DNA of 64,000 nt. Source: Chrysomallon squamiferum (Eukaryota; Mollusca; Gastropoda; Neomphalida; Peltospiridae). Where the stretch lies: NCBI GenBank assembly GCA_012295275.1, contig CM022669.1, forward strand, positions 7,084,989 through 7,148,988. Direction: 5' to 3'. The stretch's first letter is position 1, and every line of letters starts with the position of its first letter. The translations under genes were made by a program, and so were the position numbers. Under the pieces are notes generated by a model that saw only the letters and a program-made list of their open reading frames with translations, was not told the origin of the DNA and did no database searches. Shown here in pieces: positions 30,696 through 56,519 of the stretch.

Positions 30696-31929
30696 GGCAA
30701 TAATGGGGCATGACTTCGAGAGGCGGATCCAAAATTTAATTATGGGAAATCCCATCGTTGACATGGAAATAAGTTACAAGAATAATAATTATATAAATGT
30801 TATATAAAGCAGAAAAATATCGATCTGCCAAAAATATGGATCCGAGATTTACTATATATTACTGCAGATATTAATCATTACTATGCATATTTAGACAAGA
30901 ATATATTATATGTACATACATACACACATACATATTTATTTATATACGTAGGTATAAATATACATATATTCATGAAAATACAGTATGTATGTATGTACGT
31001 ATGATATACAATTATGTTCGAGCATACAAACATAGCACTGTTTCTCCTACGCATGCACACACACACATATACACGCACAACCCCCAAAAAAACACACGTA
31101 CCAAGATCAAACTCTCACTCAAAATATTATTAATCGTCATAACAATCATTTGCTTTCAAGAATGTACCACGTAAACGTCTTTGCCAATATTAGCCCTGTA
31201 GTTTATACGAATAAATATGTCATTTCCTGGTGCTCTATTTAACAAGTGTAAAATACAACTGACAAAATACAATTAAGAGGGGCTACGTTTCCCAAGACGA
31301 AATTTACTACATCTGCTTTGAAATTTCACGCTGGTATTTTGAAATGTCGACTGATGCCACACTACAATAACATTATTACTATTGAAAGTGAGGCTGATAC
31401 GACAACAAAATCGTGTTTGTTCAGACAAATCAAACAATTCTCGTGTGATCGTCATAACATTCACCTTGTCGTTATATCCTGCATTCAGTGTAGTGCAAGA
31501 ACGATTAACAGAGAAGTGGCCTGTCCTACCACGTCGAAGTTCAGCTAAATGTTTTAAGGCCAGCTGATATTTGAATTTTTTATTTGCCATTCAAGCGATG
31601 CGACTACCTGGACATAGGAATGAATACTGATGTCAGTGTTTATAAAATAACATATTTTTTAAAATTAGATAGATAACAGGATTATTAAAAAGCATTTCAT
31701 TTATTTAGTTAAATGACCATTATTATATTATTATTGCCAGTAAATAGATCAAAATAATTTTATTTGAATAGAAGCGTGATACTTGTACTTCTTTATAAAA
31801 ATAAGGATATAACATTCACGTACGAAGCAATATCATATTTAAATTTGATTAGTTAACTGACACTGGAAATAAATGCCCTGCCATCTCTGTTATATGAATG
31901 AACATATCTAGGTTTTTAACGACACCAGC

Positions 31930-31933
<4 letters not shown>

Positions 31934-32004
<71 letters not shown>

Positions 32005-32050
32005 ACACAAACACAAACACAAACACACACACACACACAAACATACACAC
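31934..32050. repeat. (CT)n followed by (ACAAAC)/(AC) repeats
   Basis: About 33 CT units, then CAAACA and CA units. Ser/Leu and Arg/Glu reading frames across it are not genes. Confidence 0.95.
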
Positions 32051-32148
32051 ACAAATAATGATTGCTATACTATGGTCGGATATTTCGTAAACAAAAAAGC
32101 AAAGCTTTAAACGTCCAGTGGAAGCCAAACTTATTAACAAAATTATAC

Positions 32149-32222
32149 AAAAAAAAAAAAAAAAAAAAAATAATAATAAAATAATAATAATAATAATAAT
32201 AATCATAATAATAATAATAATC
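32149..32222. repeat. Poly(A) plus (AAT)n
   Basis: A run of about 22 A followed by AAT units, in the spacer about 220 bp downstream of the gene B stop codon. Confidence 0.95.
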
Positions 32223-32349
32223 AAAACTGATTAAAATTAAAGAAATGATTTACAAGTTCTAGCTGCTTATATAAGCAATCGTCAGACAAATTAAAGAATA
32301 GCCGCCTGCGCAAATTACCTTTCTGCAGCTACCTACAAAATGTTGTTGC

Positions 32350-32350
32350 T

Positions 32351-32403
<53 letters not shown>

Positions 32404-32434
32404 GTAATAAATGAATAAATAAATAAATAATGCA
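32350..32434. repeat. (AAT)n and (AAAT)n beside the gene B stop
   Basis: AAT array then TAAA units ending about 8 bp from the stop codon of gene B, so any 3' UTR of that transcript starts in simple repeat. Confidence 0.95.
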
Positions 32435-32441
32435 ATACGTT

Positions 32442-45124
<12,683 letters not shown>

Positions 45125-47382
45125 ATTTTCTGAATTCTGCCGAGCAGACGACAAACTAGTCAGTGTTCGGAAAGGTCCGTGGGTCTTGGACAGCGAGTGT
45201 GCCCAGGTATCGATCAGTTGATCCACAAGAACGTAGCGTTTCCCCGCAGTCTGTGTAAACACATTACAGACAGTTTTAACAAGATTTCAGCTTCAAACAA
45301 GTAAAACTTGTAACAGTTTCGGATAACGCCGGCAGAAAGCAGAAATATGATCTTCCCGGCGTCAGTCACCGACGACAGTTTCAGAGAATGTAGTGAGTGT
45401 CTCAGCAAAAAGCCAAGTTCGTCTGCTTTCCAGAAGTCTTTTTCAAAACGGATGTTCAAGAGAAACGTCGAAACTATTAATAGAACTATAATAGAAAATG
45501 CACTTTAAGTTCTTCTTCCTCTCTTTTTTTTTTTTTTCTTCTTTTTCTTTTTCTTTTGAAGACAGCTATGGTTTAGAGTGTGTACGTATTGTTAATAATT
45601 GAAGTTGTCAATTTTACAGATTTCCGACTGCACCTTTTAAGTCAATTTTCGGCAATAATGTTTAAAGTAATTTAAACAAACGACGAGAAACGGGAATCAG
45701 AGCAAATGAAAAATAAACATAAATCGAAAACGGAATTGGACCAGTAACAGCCTCTATGGATATATCTTGTTCGCGGACGGAGAAATGGATCGATATCTCA
45801 TTTTATTATTGTATATATTTGTCATGCTTGTGAATTCGTATGCAAATGACCTCATGGAATATTTACGGCATCCCGTAATGCAATGCGCGATACTTCTATT
45901 ACTAAAAAAAATTTCATAATCTATCCAGCCTCTGATAATAAATAAAAAATAAAATAAATAATAATAAAAAATGAAAACTAATTTTTCCGAAATCATAGAC
46001 AATTGAGCAAAATAAGGTTTTTCAAAATGAAAGCATCGGAACATAATATCATATAACATAACAAAATATGTAGCCGAGATATATGAATTAAGGTCTAATA
46101 AATCGTCACCCCACTCCCATCAAAAAAAAATTAAAATAAAAAATCTTCTTTATTAGAAGTCGATCGTGCAATGCTGGTCGTAACGGAAAACAGCCTGCTG
46201 AGCTGCAGTCTGTTGGATGGACTCAGTTATCAAGGACATTCCTCCCGCAGGATTTAAAACCTGTTACGATTAGAAACGCAGATATCACTGAAATCACGTT
46301 GTCATGGTTACCACTTTACACCCTAATAAAATTAATATTATTTGATGTTCATTATATTACGAAACAAAACTCAATAGCCCTGTTTCCACATGAAGCCAAT
46401 ATAATGTGACATGCTATATGTCTATGGGGACAAACATCCCTTTTTTTCTTTCTTTCTTTTTTTTTTTTTTTTCCGTATTTTGTTTTAAATTTATGACAAA
46501 AAAGGGGGTGGGGGAACGAAAAGAAGAAGAAAAAAAGAAAACCTTTGAACTATAAATGAATTATAAAATTATAGATTCAGACGTTATTTTATATCTAAGA
46601 AAAGAGCATGGGTGTTAAATGTTAATTAATGTTTCAATAAAATTTCCCAGACCGGCAGACATTTTCCTTGTTAATAATAAACAGCTGCCGGTGAACTAGG
46701 TTTTTGTTCCTCGTGTATATTGCACCGACATGTTTGTCAAATATTGAAGGTATGTCTTTTCTTGTGTTCATACTAACGTTATATTGTTTAACTTTGTCAA
46801 GAATGTTTGTTAAATGAGCTTAGATATACAAAAAAACGTTTCGATAAATAGCTTTATATGAGAAAGCTGGCTTCTTCAAACGATCAAGATGATATTGTTG
46901 ATACTATGTGAAGTTATCGCTTTTTTGATAGTGCAACAGTAGCAAAATCAATATTATATGTTGTTTTTTGTTGTTTTTTGCCGTCTTAGGCACCATGAAT
47001 GTCGTTATCATCATTATTATTATTGTTATAATTATTATTATTATATTATTATTAGTAGTAGTAATAGGAGTAGTTTTGAGTAGTAGCAGAAGTTCTTAAT
47101 AGAAAAATTGTGTAAGGTATCGTCTTTCTTTTGTTGTGTTGTTGTTGTTGTTGTTGTTGCAGTGGTGGTTTTGTACTGGAGACAGAGATAATATACATAA
47201 ACAATTAGTATCTTTTATTTCAGTTAGTTTCTCTTTAATATAAACTTGATTATTAAAAGAATTAAAAAAAAATTAGAAATTAGAAATAAACAAATAAACA
47301 AAAATTAAAATCAAAATTAAAAAATAAATTTTGTATAGTATCTTATGCATCTTATTCTTCTTTCTTTTTCTATATATAAATA

Positions 47383-47390
47383 ATTTATTA

Positions 47391-47466
<76 letters not shown>

Positions 47467-47467
47467 G
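47383..47467. repeat. (ATT)n microsatellite
   Basis: About 27 ATT units in the A-B spacer; the poly-Leu frame here is repeat-derived. Confidence 0.95.
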
Positions 47468-48770
47468 TTTGTTTTACTACTTCACAATGACAAATATTAA
47501 ATATGGAAAACGTAATGAAAATAACAGGTTGAGTACTCAGTCTTTTGGGATTTTTGTAATCATTAATAATATATATTATATTATATTACATTATTTATTT
47601 ATCTATCTATCTATCTATTATTATTATTATTATCGGTCTCAATATCTCCAGTACACATCACGGAACACTTTCAGGTTCTCTATCTATACCTGTTCCCAGT
47701 TCGTTTGTAAAGACAGATACTTGGCTAACCGACAGTACATGTTGGTTTGATCTGAACATGAAAGACTACAGCCGGGAAGATCATACCTGAACTTACTACT
47801 GGCGTTATCCGAAATTTTAAGAATTTGCCAGACTCAGCTAGAATCAGGTATCTGTTACTGGTAACAAATCAGAAGTAAGATAAGATTTACAATTACCTGA
47901 TTAACTGATATGTAAGAAATGGGCAGCCATTTTTGTGGACTGGGGTGAGAACATACATGATACTGACTGTCGTGTTTCCTGAAGGTGTCCATACGTCCAG
48001 TACAAAAACAAGATAAGAAAATTGAATCAGATCTAGTTTTAGTCTGTATCTAAATACTGAAACATTTATCATTAAATTAACGTTGTTTTTTTTTTCACTA
48101 AATCCACTGACAGGATGTACATTCATAATATACAATAACAAAATAGCGTTTCGTAAATTATTTATTTAATACACCAGATAATTAAAAAGCTGTTTTTATT
48201 AATTACATTTATTATCATTTTTGTTTGATATCAAGCACCAACTAAAACACAAAAATACATATTTGAAAATACACACCAATTACAAACAGACGCCTTAAAA
48301 AAAAAAAAAAAAAAAAAAAATACACAATAAAAGTGGAATGTTGAAATGGAGGGAATTGACATTAGAACAAATTCATTAGCAAACCATCGCGTATAATTAT
48401 TCGTTACTAAAAGTCGGAACGTCTCGCAGGTTTTCGTGATGACAGACATATGAGTGATTGATTGAAATCATTATTCTTGCGGAAGTAAGTGATCACAAAA
48501 AGTAGATAGTAGATCTGTCGTCAAAGAGAGCGCGCTTTAACGATAGTTTTTAATAATACCTATTAAGCTTCGAACACTTATATACATAAATAATAATAAT
48601 AACAATAATTAGAAGAAAAAAAAAAAATAATAATAAAAATATATACATAAATAAATCAATAAATAATTAAACAAAATAAATAAAATAAAAAATATAAATT
48701 GAAGTATATATTAATAATTAAAACGTTTAAATTTTCACAGCCACATTTTTAGATACACAAACTACATTAT

Positions 48771-48772
<2 letters not shown>

Positions 48773-48842
<70 letters not shown>
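48773..48842. repeat. (CT)n microsatellite
   Basis: About 34 CT units in the A-B spacer. Confidence 0.95.
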
Positions 48843-48846
<4 letters not shown>

Positions 48847-49782
48847 ATATACAGAATTAAAAGTAATGTACTCACACACTGAATACTTTCAGCACATATT
48901 AAATTTTAGCTGTACATATGTGATTGATTAATAGTCATTAAACTGAACATACACACATCGATCAATCATTAATATTTTAAAAAACATTAATATTTTTAAA
49001 AACACCCCCAAAACCCTAAAAAAAAAAAAAAACAAGTACGATATCTTCTGCATACTTTCCCATTTACAGGAAAATCGTAAGAGGCAAGAATGTTTTTTTT
49101 TTTTTTTATCGCCCTTGGAAAATATTTTAGAAACAAAATAGTTGCCCTTTTGATATCTAACTGATGAAAACCACAAGTACAAACGTACTTTAATCACATG
49201 GGACTATTCCTGTGTACATTTGGAGTAATTCGGAAACAGGGTAAAAAGGTGTAGAAGGGTTTGCTGACAGAATGTGTATGTTAGAGTGGTAAGTTTACAA
49301 AAGTTGATGTGAAACAAAGTATTGTTGATTCATTTGGGCTCACATTTTACGTTAAAATTAATAGTTTCTCTTGTTTCTTCAAATATCAATGTATCTTCGA
49401 AGATCTGTGCACACTTTATTTGGATTATTACCCAAATGGTCAGAAGACAGAGTTTGTGGGTATTCACTTCATGGATGGTTGGGGATTCCTTTCTCGGACT
49501 GAATATTCTAGAGAATTGTATTTCTTGGTCTTCTCCGTATCAGGAAGATACAAATACCTCAATACCATCAGATAACTGTCATACGCAAGACAGTTCAAAG
49601 TATTTTGAAAGACAGTGGTTGGTTGTTTACGTAATATTTATTACGTCAAATCATGGATTACATCATAATATCTTTATGAGATTTATGACATACTGATTCC
49701 TTAAGCACGTTCCTTGGTGTGTGTTTTTTGTACCAGATTCATTGAAACATTTTAAGTGGCTAACACATAAAGGAATCAGAAT

Positions 49783-50005
49783 AATAATGAATTCCCGAAG
49801 GAAACACATTAGTAATAATCACCTGAAGGAAAGAGAGTGATAACGAATTGCTTAAGGACTCATCAGTAATGAATTCCTAGAAGATTGCACAACTATCATG
49901 AATTCCGGTAGGAGGCACATGAATCACGAACTCTTGAAGGAGGTACTAATGACCTCCTGAAGGAGGTACAACCCCAATGAACTTCAGAATGAGCCACACT
50001 AGACT
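49783..50005. repeat. ~28-bp degenerate minisatellite
   Basis: About eight units of the form TAATGAATTCCTGAAGGAGG followed by a short CACA-type link. Units differ at several positions but keep the GAAT and GAAGGA parts. Confidence 0.85.
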
Positions 50006-50195
50006 GAGATATAATCACACTTCTTCAGTCACCATGACCAAAGCGTTACATTATTCTCGTTTTTCATTTTGTTGTATCAATGTTGTATCAATGCAACAAA
50101 TATATCGCTTCAGTTGTGACTGTGTTAAGACTATTGGTCCATAAAAGATGTATTATATTTCTTATTTAGATATTATAGAGCTTTAAAATTAGGAT

Positions 50196-50196
<1 letters not shown>

Positions 50197-50279
<83 letters not shown>
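50197..50279. repeat. (AAT)n(ATT)n palindrome
   Basis: About 17 AAT units pass directly into about 10 ATT units, giving a near-perfect inverted repeat with arms of about 30 bp. It lies some 250 bp past the gene A stop codon. Confidence 0.95.
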
Positions 50280-50280
<1 letters not shown>

Positions 50281-50532
50281 TTTTGATGTCAAATAAATAC
50301 AGTAAAAATATGAATTTGCAAACTATCAAGAATCGAGAATTAAAATATACTGGGTATATCTTTCAAGATTATTAGGAATGTTACTGGCTTCTTGAAGACG
50401 CTTACATTTTGTACAATTTCACGGTTAGCCTTTTTAAAAACTGTAATTTTCGAGTCGCGTTGTTTACCTCCTATGTACCTCTAATTCATCTGGATGGATG
50501 GTCTTCAAAAACAAACTGAGACGGCTCCCTGA

Positions 50533-51402
50533 TTAACAGAGGTCAAAAGCAAGCGTGAAAAGGCACGTAAATAAAAGAAATGAGGTCGTAATATGTACTG
50601 ATGAGGAACTACTGGTGTATTTCATATTTAATATTGCAAAGTTTTTTCTCGCTGAACCGTACTTGTTTGTGGCCACGCACCAGTATATTCCATAGTCAGC
50701 TCTCGTAAATGTCAAGAATTTAAGCGTTTTTGTTTTATCAAAGATTTTACGTGTGTCGTTGCCAGCGATTGGCCCGTTGAGTGAGTGCCACCTGATGTCT
50801 GCAGTCGGGTAGGACAGAGGCTGACATTTGAGTTCCATACCATTGTAACCCTCGATAGTCTCCGTGTTGTTCTCACCGTCAACAAAATATGGCTTGCCTG
50901 AATAAGAATAAATGAATGAATGAATGAATGAATAAATAAATAAATAAATGAATAAATGAAAATGAATGAATGAATGAATGAATATTTAAACAAAATAACT
51001 GAAATGAAATAAATAAAGAACAACAACAAACTTCTCTGTAAACTTTAGTGTATTTCTCATTCCATGATAATTTTTTAAGTAAGTACAAAAAGCAGGAATT
51101 TATATTCGTAAACACTGACATAGGAAATTAAAAAAAAAAACAAGAAAAAAAACACCAACAAACTCACGTGTATCTATCCACCCCACTCCAACCTACTCCA
51201 AAGAGATGTAATACTCACCCACAACACCAACGTCATGACGTATTTCTCCTTGTTGTTCACCATTTGTTGCATTCATATGACAAGTGTAAACCCCCACGTC
51301 CGAATAATCTGAATAAAAGAAAAAACATGATACTATCCAAAACTCTGTTATCTTCTCACTTTTATTATTTTATTATAAACTGTTAAATTATTATTGTTTC
51401 GA

Positions 51403-51501
<99 letters not shown>

Positions 51502-52524
51502 AAAACCAACAGCATTAAAAAAACAACAATAACAACAAAATAAATTCATTGTTTTAATGGGATAAAAAATGAATTTAATTATAAGAAGAAATAAAATGAG
51601 TTTAACTATAAGAAAAAATAAAATGAGTTTAATTATAAGAAGAAATAAAATCAGTTTGATTATAAAGAAGTAAAAAACAGAACTGAAGTTAACAAGACAG
51701 GGGACAGACGTTTATGCAGTGACGTACACATCTCTGGAACTGCATCTTGTCGGTGAGAATTGTCGTAAGAATGAACAGTGTGAGGCAAACGTTACTCACT
51801 GGAATGTCTTATAGTCATTGTTGTATTGTTGTCACTTAATGTAATTCTCTCAATCAATCCAGGAATGGCAGAAAGGTTGGTTTGGTCTTTTGTCCACGTC
51901 GTCTTCAGACTTGCACGAACTTGTCCTACTTTGCAAGATACAACGACGTCACTCCCAGGGGCAATATAAACATCGGACGTGGAGGCAACTGAAAAAAAAA
52001 AAAATTATATATTAAATTTTTTATTATATAAATTACTTATTTTACTTTTTTTAATTATAATAAAATAATAATAATAATAATAATAATAATTAATATAATA
52101 ATAATAATAATAATAATAATTAGCACAGGCTAAATTTGGAAAGAGACAAAGAGCTAATAAAACATCATTATTAATCTACGTAATTAGTAAGTATATTAAT
52201 GGCGAAGTTAATACCATTCGGAAGTATTGTATTACTGGCATACTTTATTATTAACAAAGGTTTATTCCATGACAGAAATAACGATCTGTTTATTTAGTCA
52301 GTATTTGTATTCTTAAAACCTTTGGTACTTTCAATCATTCCTGGTATTCTAGTAAAAAATTACTTGAACTAACCACAATATGGTTGGTATGGTGTTTGGC
52401 AAGGTTCTATATTTGAAGCAACTTCGTTTTATATTAATAAGACAATGATGGATTAAAAACATATATAAAACTGGTGAGCACAGATAACGCACACTTACAC
52501 TGCAGTTTAATTTCATATCAAATA

Positions 52525-52572
<48 letters not shown>

Positions 52573-53243
52573 AATACTATTAAATGTCTGAATCTCACAT
52601 GACACAACTTTTACTTGAACAGATTGTGCAGTGTCTCTCAAACTGCACGTGTAAGTGCCGGATTCATCGGCCCGGATGTTCTGTCTTATTAGCTTTTCCT
52701 TGTTGATCATCTGCAAACCGCCGGACACTGGTGGCCCGAACGTCACGTGATGGGTTATGTCGAATTCTGGCGCTCCCAGTTTTGTTGTTCCCCGCTTCCA
52801 CTCAGTGCCGGCTATTTGTGTCGTGGCTTTGAACGAACACCTTAGCTCGAGGGTAGAACCTTCTTGAATGTAAACTGGATCACGATTAAGCATGGTCGCA
52901 GTGATACTTGCTGTAAGAAATAGTAATGATGATAACAACAACAACGGCAACGATGACAATGACAGTGATAATAATGATGATGGTGTTGATAATAGGTAAT
53001 AATAATAACAATAAAAATAATAATGATAATAATGATGATGGTGTTGATAATAGTAATAATAATAACAATAAAAATAATAATGATAATATTGATGATAATA
53101 ATAATGACGATGATGGTGATGATGACTTTGATGATGATAATAACAGTAATAACAATACAACGTAAATTAGTAATCATAAAAAGAATAAATTATGACGAAG
53201 CTGATTAAAATAATTGTAGAGATATCATGGGTCACTTTATATA

Positions 53244-53288
<45 letters not shown>

Positions 53289-53411
53289 TTTTAAAGTATT
53301 TATTTTACTTTTTCCCTTTTGTATTTTCTATTTCTTTTTTCTATATTATAAAACAACGAAGAAGAAGAACTTGACAATAACAAACCAATTTCTACAACAA
53401 CCAAAATAATT

Positions 53412-53486
<75 letters not shown>

Positions 53487-53516
53487 TCTAGATATGTCAA
53501 GAGATCTTACAAAAGC

Positions 53517-53551
<35 letters not shown>

Positions 53552-55184
53552 GGGCGTTGTGGTGAGAGAGTTTGGTCTTAACTAAAAATTCCCCTGTCAA
53601 AAACTAACCACAGTAAATTAAGCGTTTGCATCCGTTGTGAAACTTGCCGAGGTCAAAGTTCACTTGTACGTACACGTTAGTTTTCAGAGATTTCGTGTTC
53701 CTTATGTAACTTTTCCTGCAGCCAAGCTGTTTAGCTGGTTTAAACTGTGTTACAGAGGAAAATCAACTTGCTTTGAAGATTGTATTGTTCTACACTTGAT
53801 AAAGAAATGCCTCACGGTGCTTGTACGTTCCCATCTCAGTTTTCAAGCAAGAAAACGTTATTTTCTTGTACATTTAGAGACAGAGACAGAGAGAGAGAAA
53901 AAACCTATCTTGAAAACGGAATAATAAAATGTGAATGCTGTTGTTTACTGACAATCAGTTCTCATTGAAAAAAAACACGTTTGTTACTTGTCTCCATAGC
54001 AACACTAGAACATAATATAATTATGACAGGAGCAAGCGTCCAAGAACTATTTGGCATGTTACATAATACAGTGATATTAGTGTTTTGGTCTGAATCATCA
54101 TATATGGGGTTTTCAGATAACAGACCGCATTTGGTGTATGCATGCAACAATTATTTATACAGTTTGCTTGTCTGAATATATGTATTATTTGCATACGTAT
54201 ATACAAAATATGAGAAAATTATCTAAACACACACACACACACAACCCTAAGCACATAATTTCATCATGTCATTACTTACTCACATACTTACACCACCACA
54301 ATCTAAAATATTTCATTAACTGGAGAAATCATGTCAAGATAACCGATATATCAAATACCTACAACGTAATTAATTAAATAGTCCAATCCTAGCAACCTCT
54401 CCTGAAATAGCGTGAATTTCTTGCACTTCGCTCATTCAGTGAAACGTCCTTTCTTTCGACACGCCTTAACATTTATCATTACAGGCAAATAATATGACTT
54501 TATCAAATATGCTTTTGTTCATTTCATTTTTCTCATTTCTTTCTTTATGTCTTTTCTTCCTCTTCAAAACAGATAAAAATCAAAATTAGAAACGCCACTT
54601 AAACTGATATTCTAGAAGCTGGTTTTGAAAGAGACTTCTGATTGCTATTTCAAATTTTTAATCTGATAATACAGTTGTGACTGACAAGACTAACAGAAGC
54701 CAATTTAAAATTTGAAAACCAGAGGAAAAAAAATAAAAATACAATCACCAACATCTCTACGTATTGATTTACTCTTCCGTAGGCGTGACGAATAACCTCC
54801 CTTGATAAAACCAGACACACCCACGTAACGTAGCAGCCGAAAATCAATAAATAAATAAATAATAATAATAAAAAAAAACATCTCAGAAAGAAATGGGAAA
54901 AAAAAAAAAAAAATGTCAGCTAGTTCTTAACAGGTCATTAATGTCGAATAGCAAATATATTTCAAGTGCTTCCTTTAAAGAGAACTGTCAATAAATCAAA
55001 GATAAAATTAGGTAAGACAAGTACAATGTTATTCTACTGCGTGACAGGTAATTATCTGTTAACTTTTAAATGACAAAATACATAATTAGACATACTCGAC
55101 GCTTATGTCATTTATAAATGTGTCGAAAAATAAAACCCTTCGAAGTCGATTTTTTAAAACTTCAGCAATTTTCAACTATTCCTA

Positions 55185-55256
<72 letters not shown>

Positions 55257-55889
55257 CATGATAGTAATAACAATAACAACAACAACAACAACAATAATAA
55301 TAATAATAATACGTTATATTACGCTGATTATAATGAATTGCTCAGCACCAGCTACGCAGTTTACACTCCCAGTTACAGCGAAGAATCCCTTACAATTTAC
55401 TAACACAAATCTAAGCTCAGATTGTTTTTTGGAAACTGCGATTTTAAAAAGAAAGTTCACGAACGTCATTATGTACTGGAAGTATCTGAGGTGACAATGA
55501 TTTCTAATTATTTAGTTTACAGTCTCAGGTTTACCGTGTTTGTTTTTGTGTTGCGGATGGCTTTATGGGTGGGTACATGGGTGTCGATGTGTAATGTAAA
55601 TTTGCGTTAATGCATTTGAAAATAGGTATCTATGTAACTATTTCATGGCATCTTTTAATGAAACGTGAAGTATTACAAACTTTAAAAGTAATAAGTATGC
55701 ACTTCAGTTATGAGTGTTTTTGATACTGCTATGAGTTTATGTTATAAAATATTTCCAGTCTTCTTCTTGAAGATTTGCAAAAGTTAAAATTCAGTATTTA
55801 CACACTTTTTTGTTTTGTTTCAGAAATATTTATTTTCTTCGTGAACGAATGCTGTATTTATATAAAAATTACATTTAAAAAACAATAAT

Positions 55890-55972
<83 letters not shown>

Positions 55973-56474
55973 AACAAACGTACACACACACACACGTATC
56001 TATCTATACTTATAACAAAACACCTGGATAGGTTTTGTCTACATCTTGCAGCTTTCTTTTGAACGTAAACATAGATCGTTCTGCAGTGCCTTTATGGCAC
56101 ACACCTTTCAACGATCCGTGCCTAATTACCTGCAGGAAGTAGATCATAACTCGTTTTACAGACCTGAGCAGACGTCAAGAACTATTCTGTGTGACTGGCG
56201 GGACGGCATGCATGTTGCAGTAACTAAACCCACCGTTTATCGGTTACCCGTTCACGCGGCATTCGCGAAAACACATTCTGACTGACGTACTCTGCCCGAG
56301 ATTTAGTGGTCCGGTGGAATTAAATCAGATCCCAGAGTCATTCACAAATTAACAGTTGATTAATACAGTGCAGATCACTGTTTGTGGGTGAAACGTTTGA
56401 ATCGGTGATCTGAGGTGGACTGCGTATCCATATGCGATCGACAATTTCACACACACACACACAAATATATAAAT

Positions 56475-56519
<45 letters not shown>

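Larger units (their letters stand above)
26175..32441. other. Spacer between gene C and gene B
   Basis: About 6.3 kb holding the LINE remnant, AAT, AAG, TATG and CT microsatellites, and a possible SINE. No host exon found. It contains the gene C promoter and the gene B 3' end, neither of which can be pinned down. Confidence 0.6.
45125..50532. other. Spacer between gene B and gene A
   Basis: About 5.4 kb without a supported exon. It should hold the gene B promoter (left end) and the gene A 3' end (right end), plus an ATT array, a CT array, a 28-bp minisatellite and an AAT/ATT palindrome. Confidence 0.6.

Noticed and set aside
29451-30700. Regular TATG arrays considered as a CRISPR-like or satellite array
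   Set aside because: Uniform tetranucleotide microsatellites with no spacers, in a eukaryotic genome.
31273-31590. Overlapping frames of 105 (minus) and 76 (plus) codons in a repeat-poor patch
   Set aside because: Neither translation is recognisable, both strands are equally open, and no splice sites in suitable phase were seen. Possibly an old insert.
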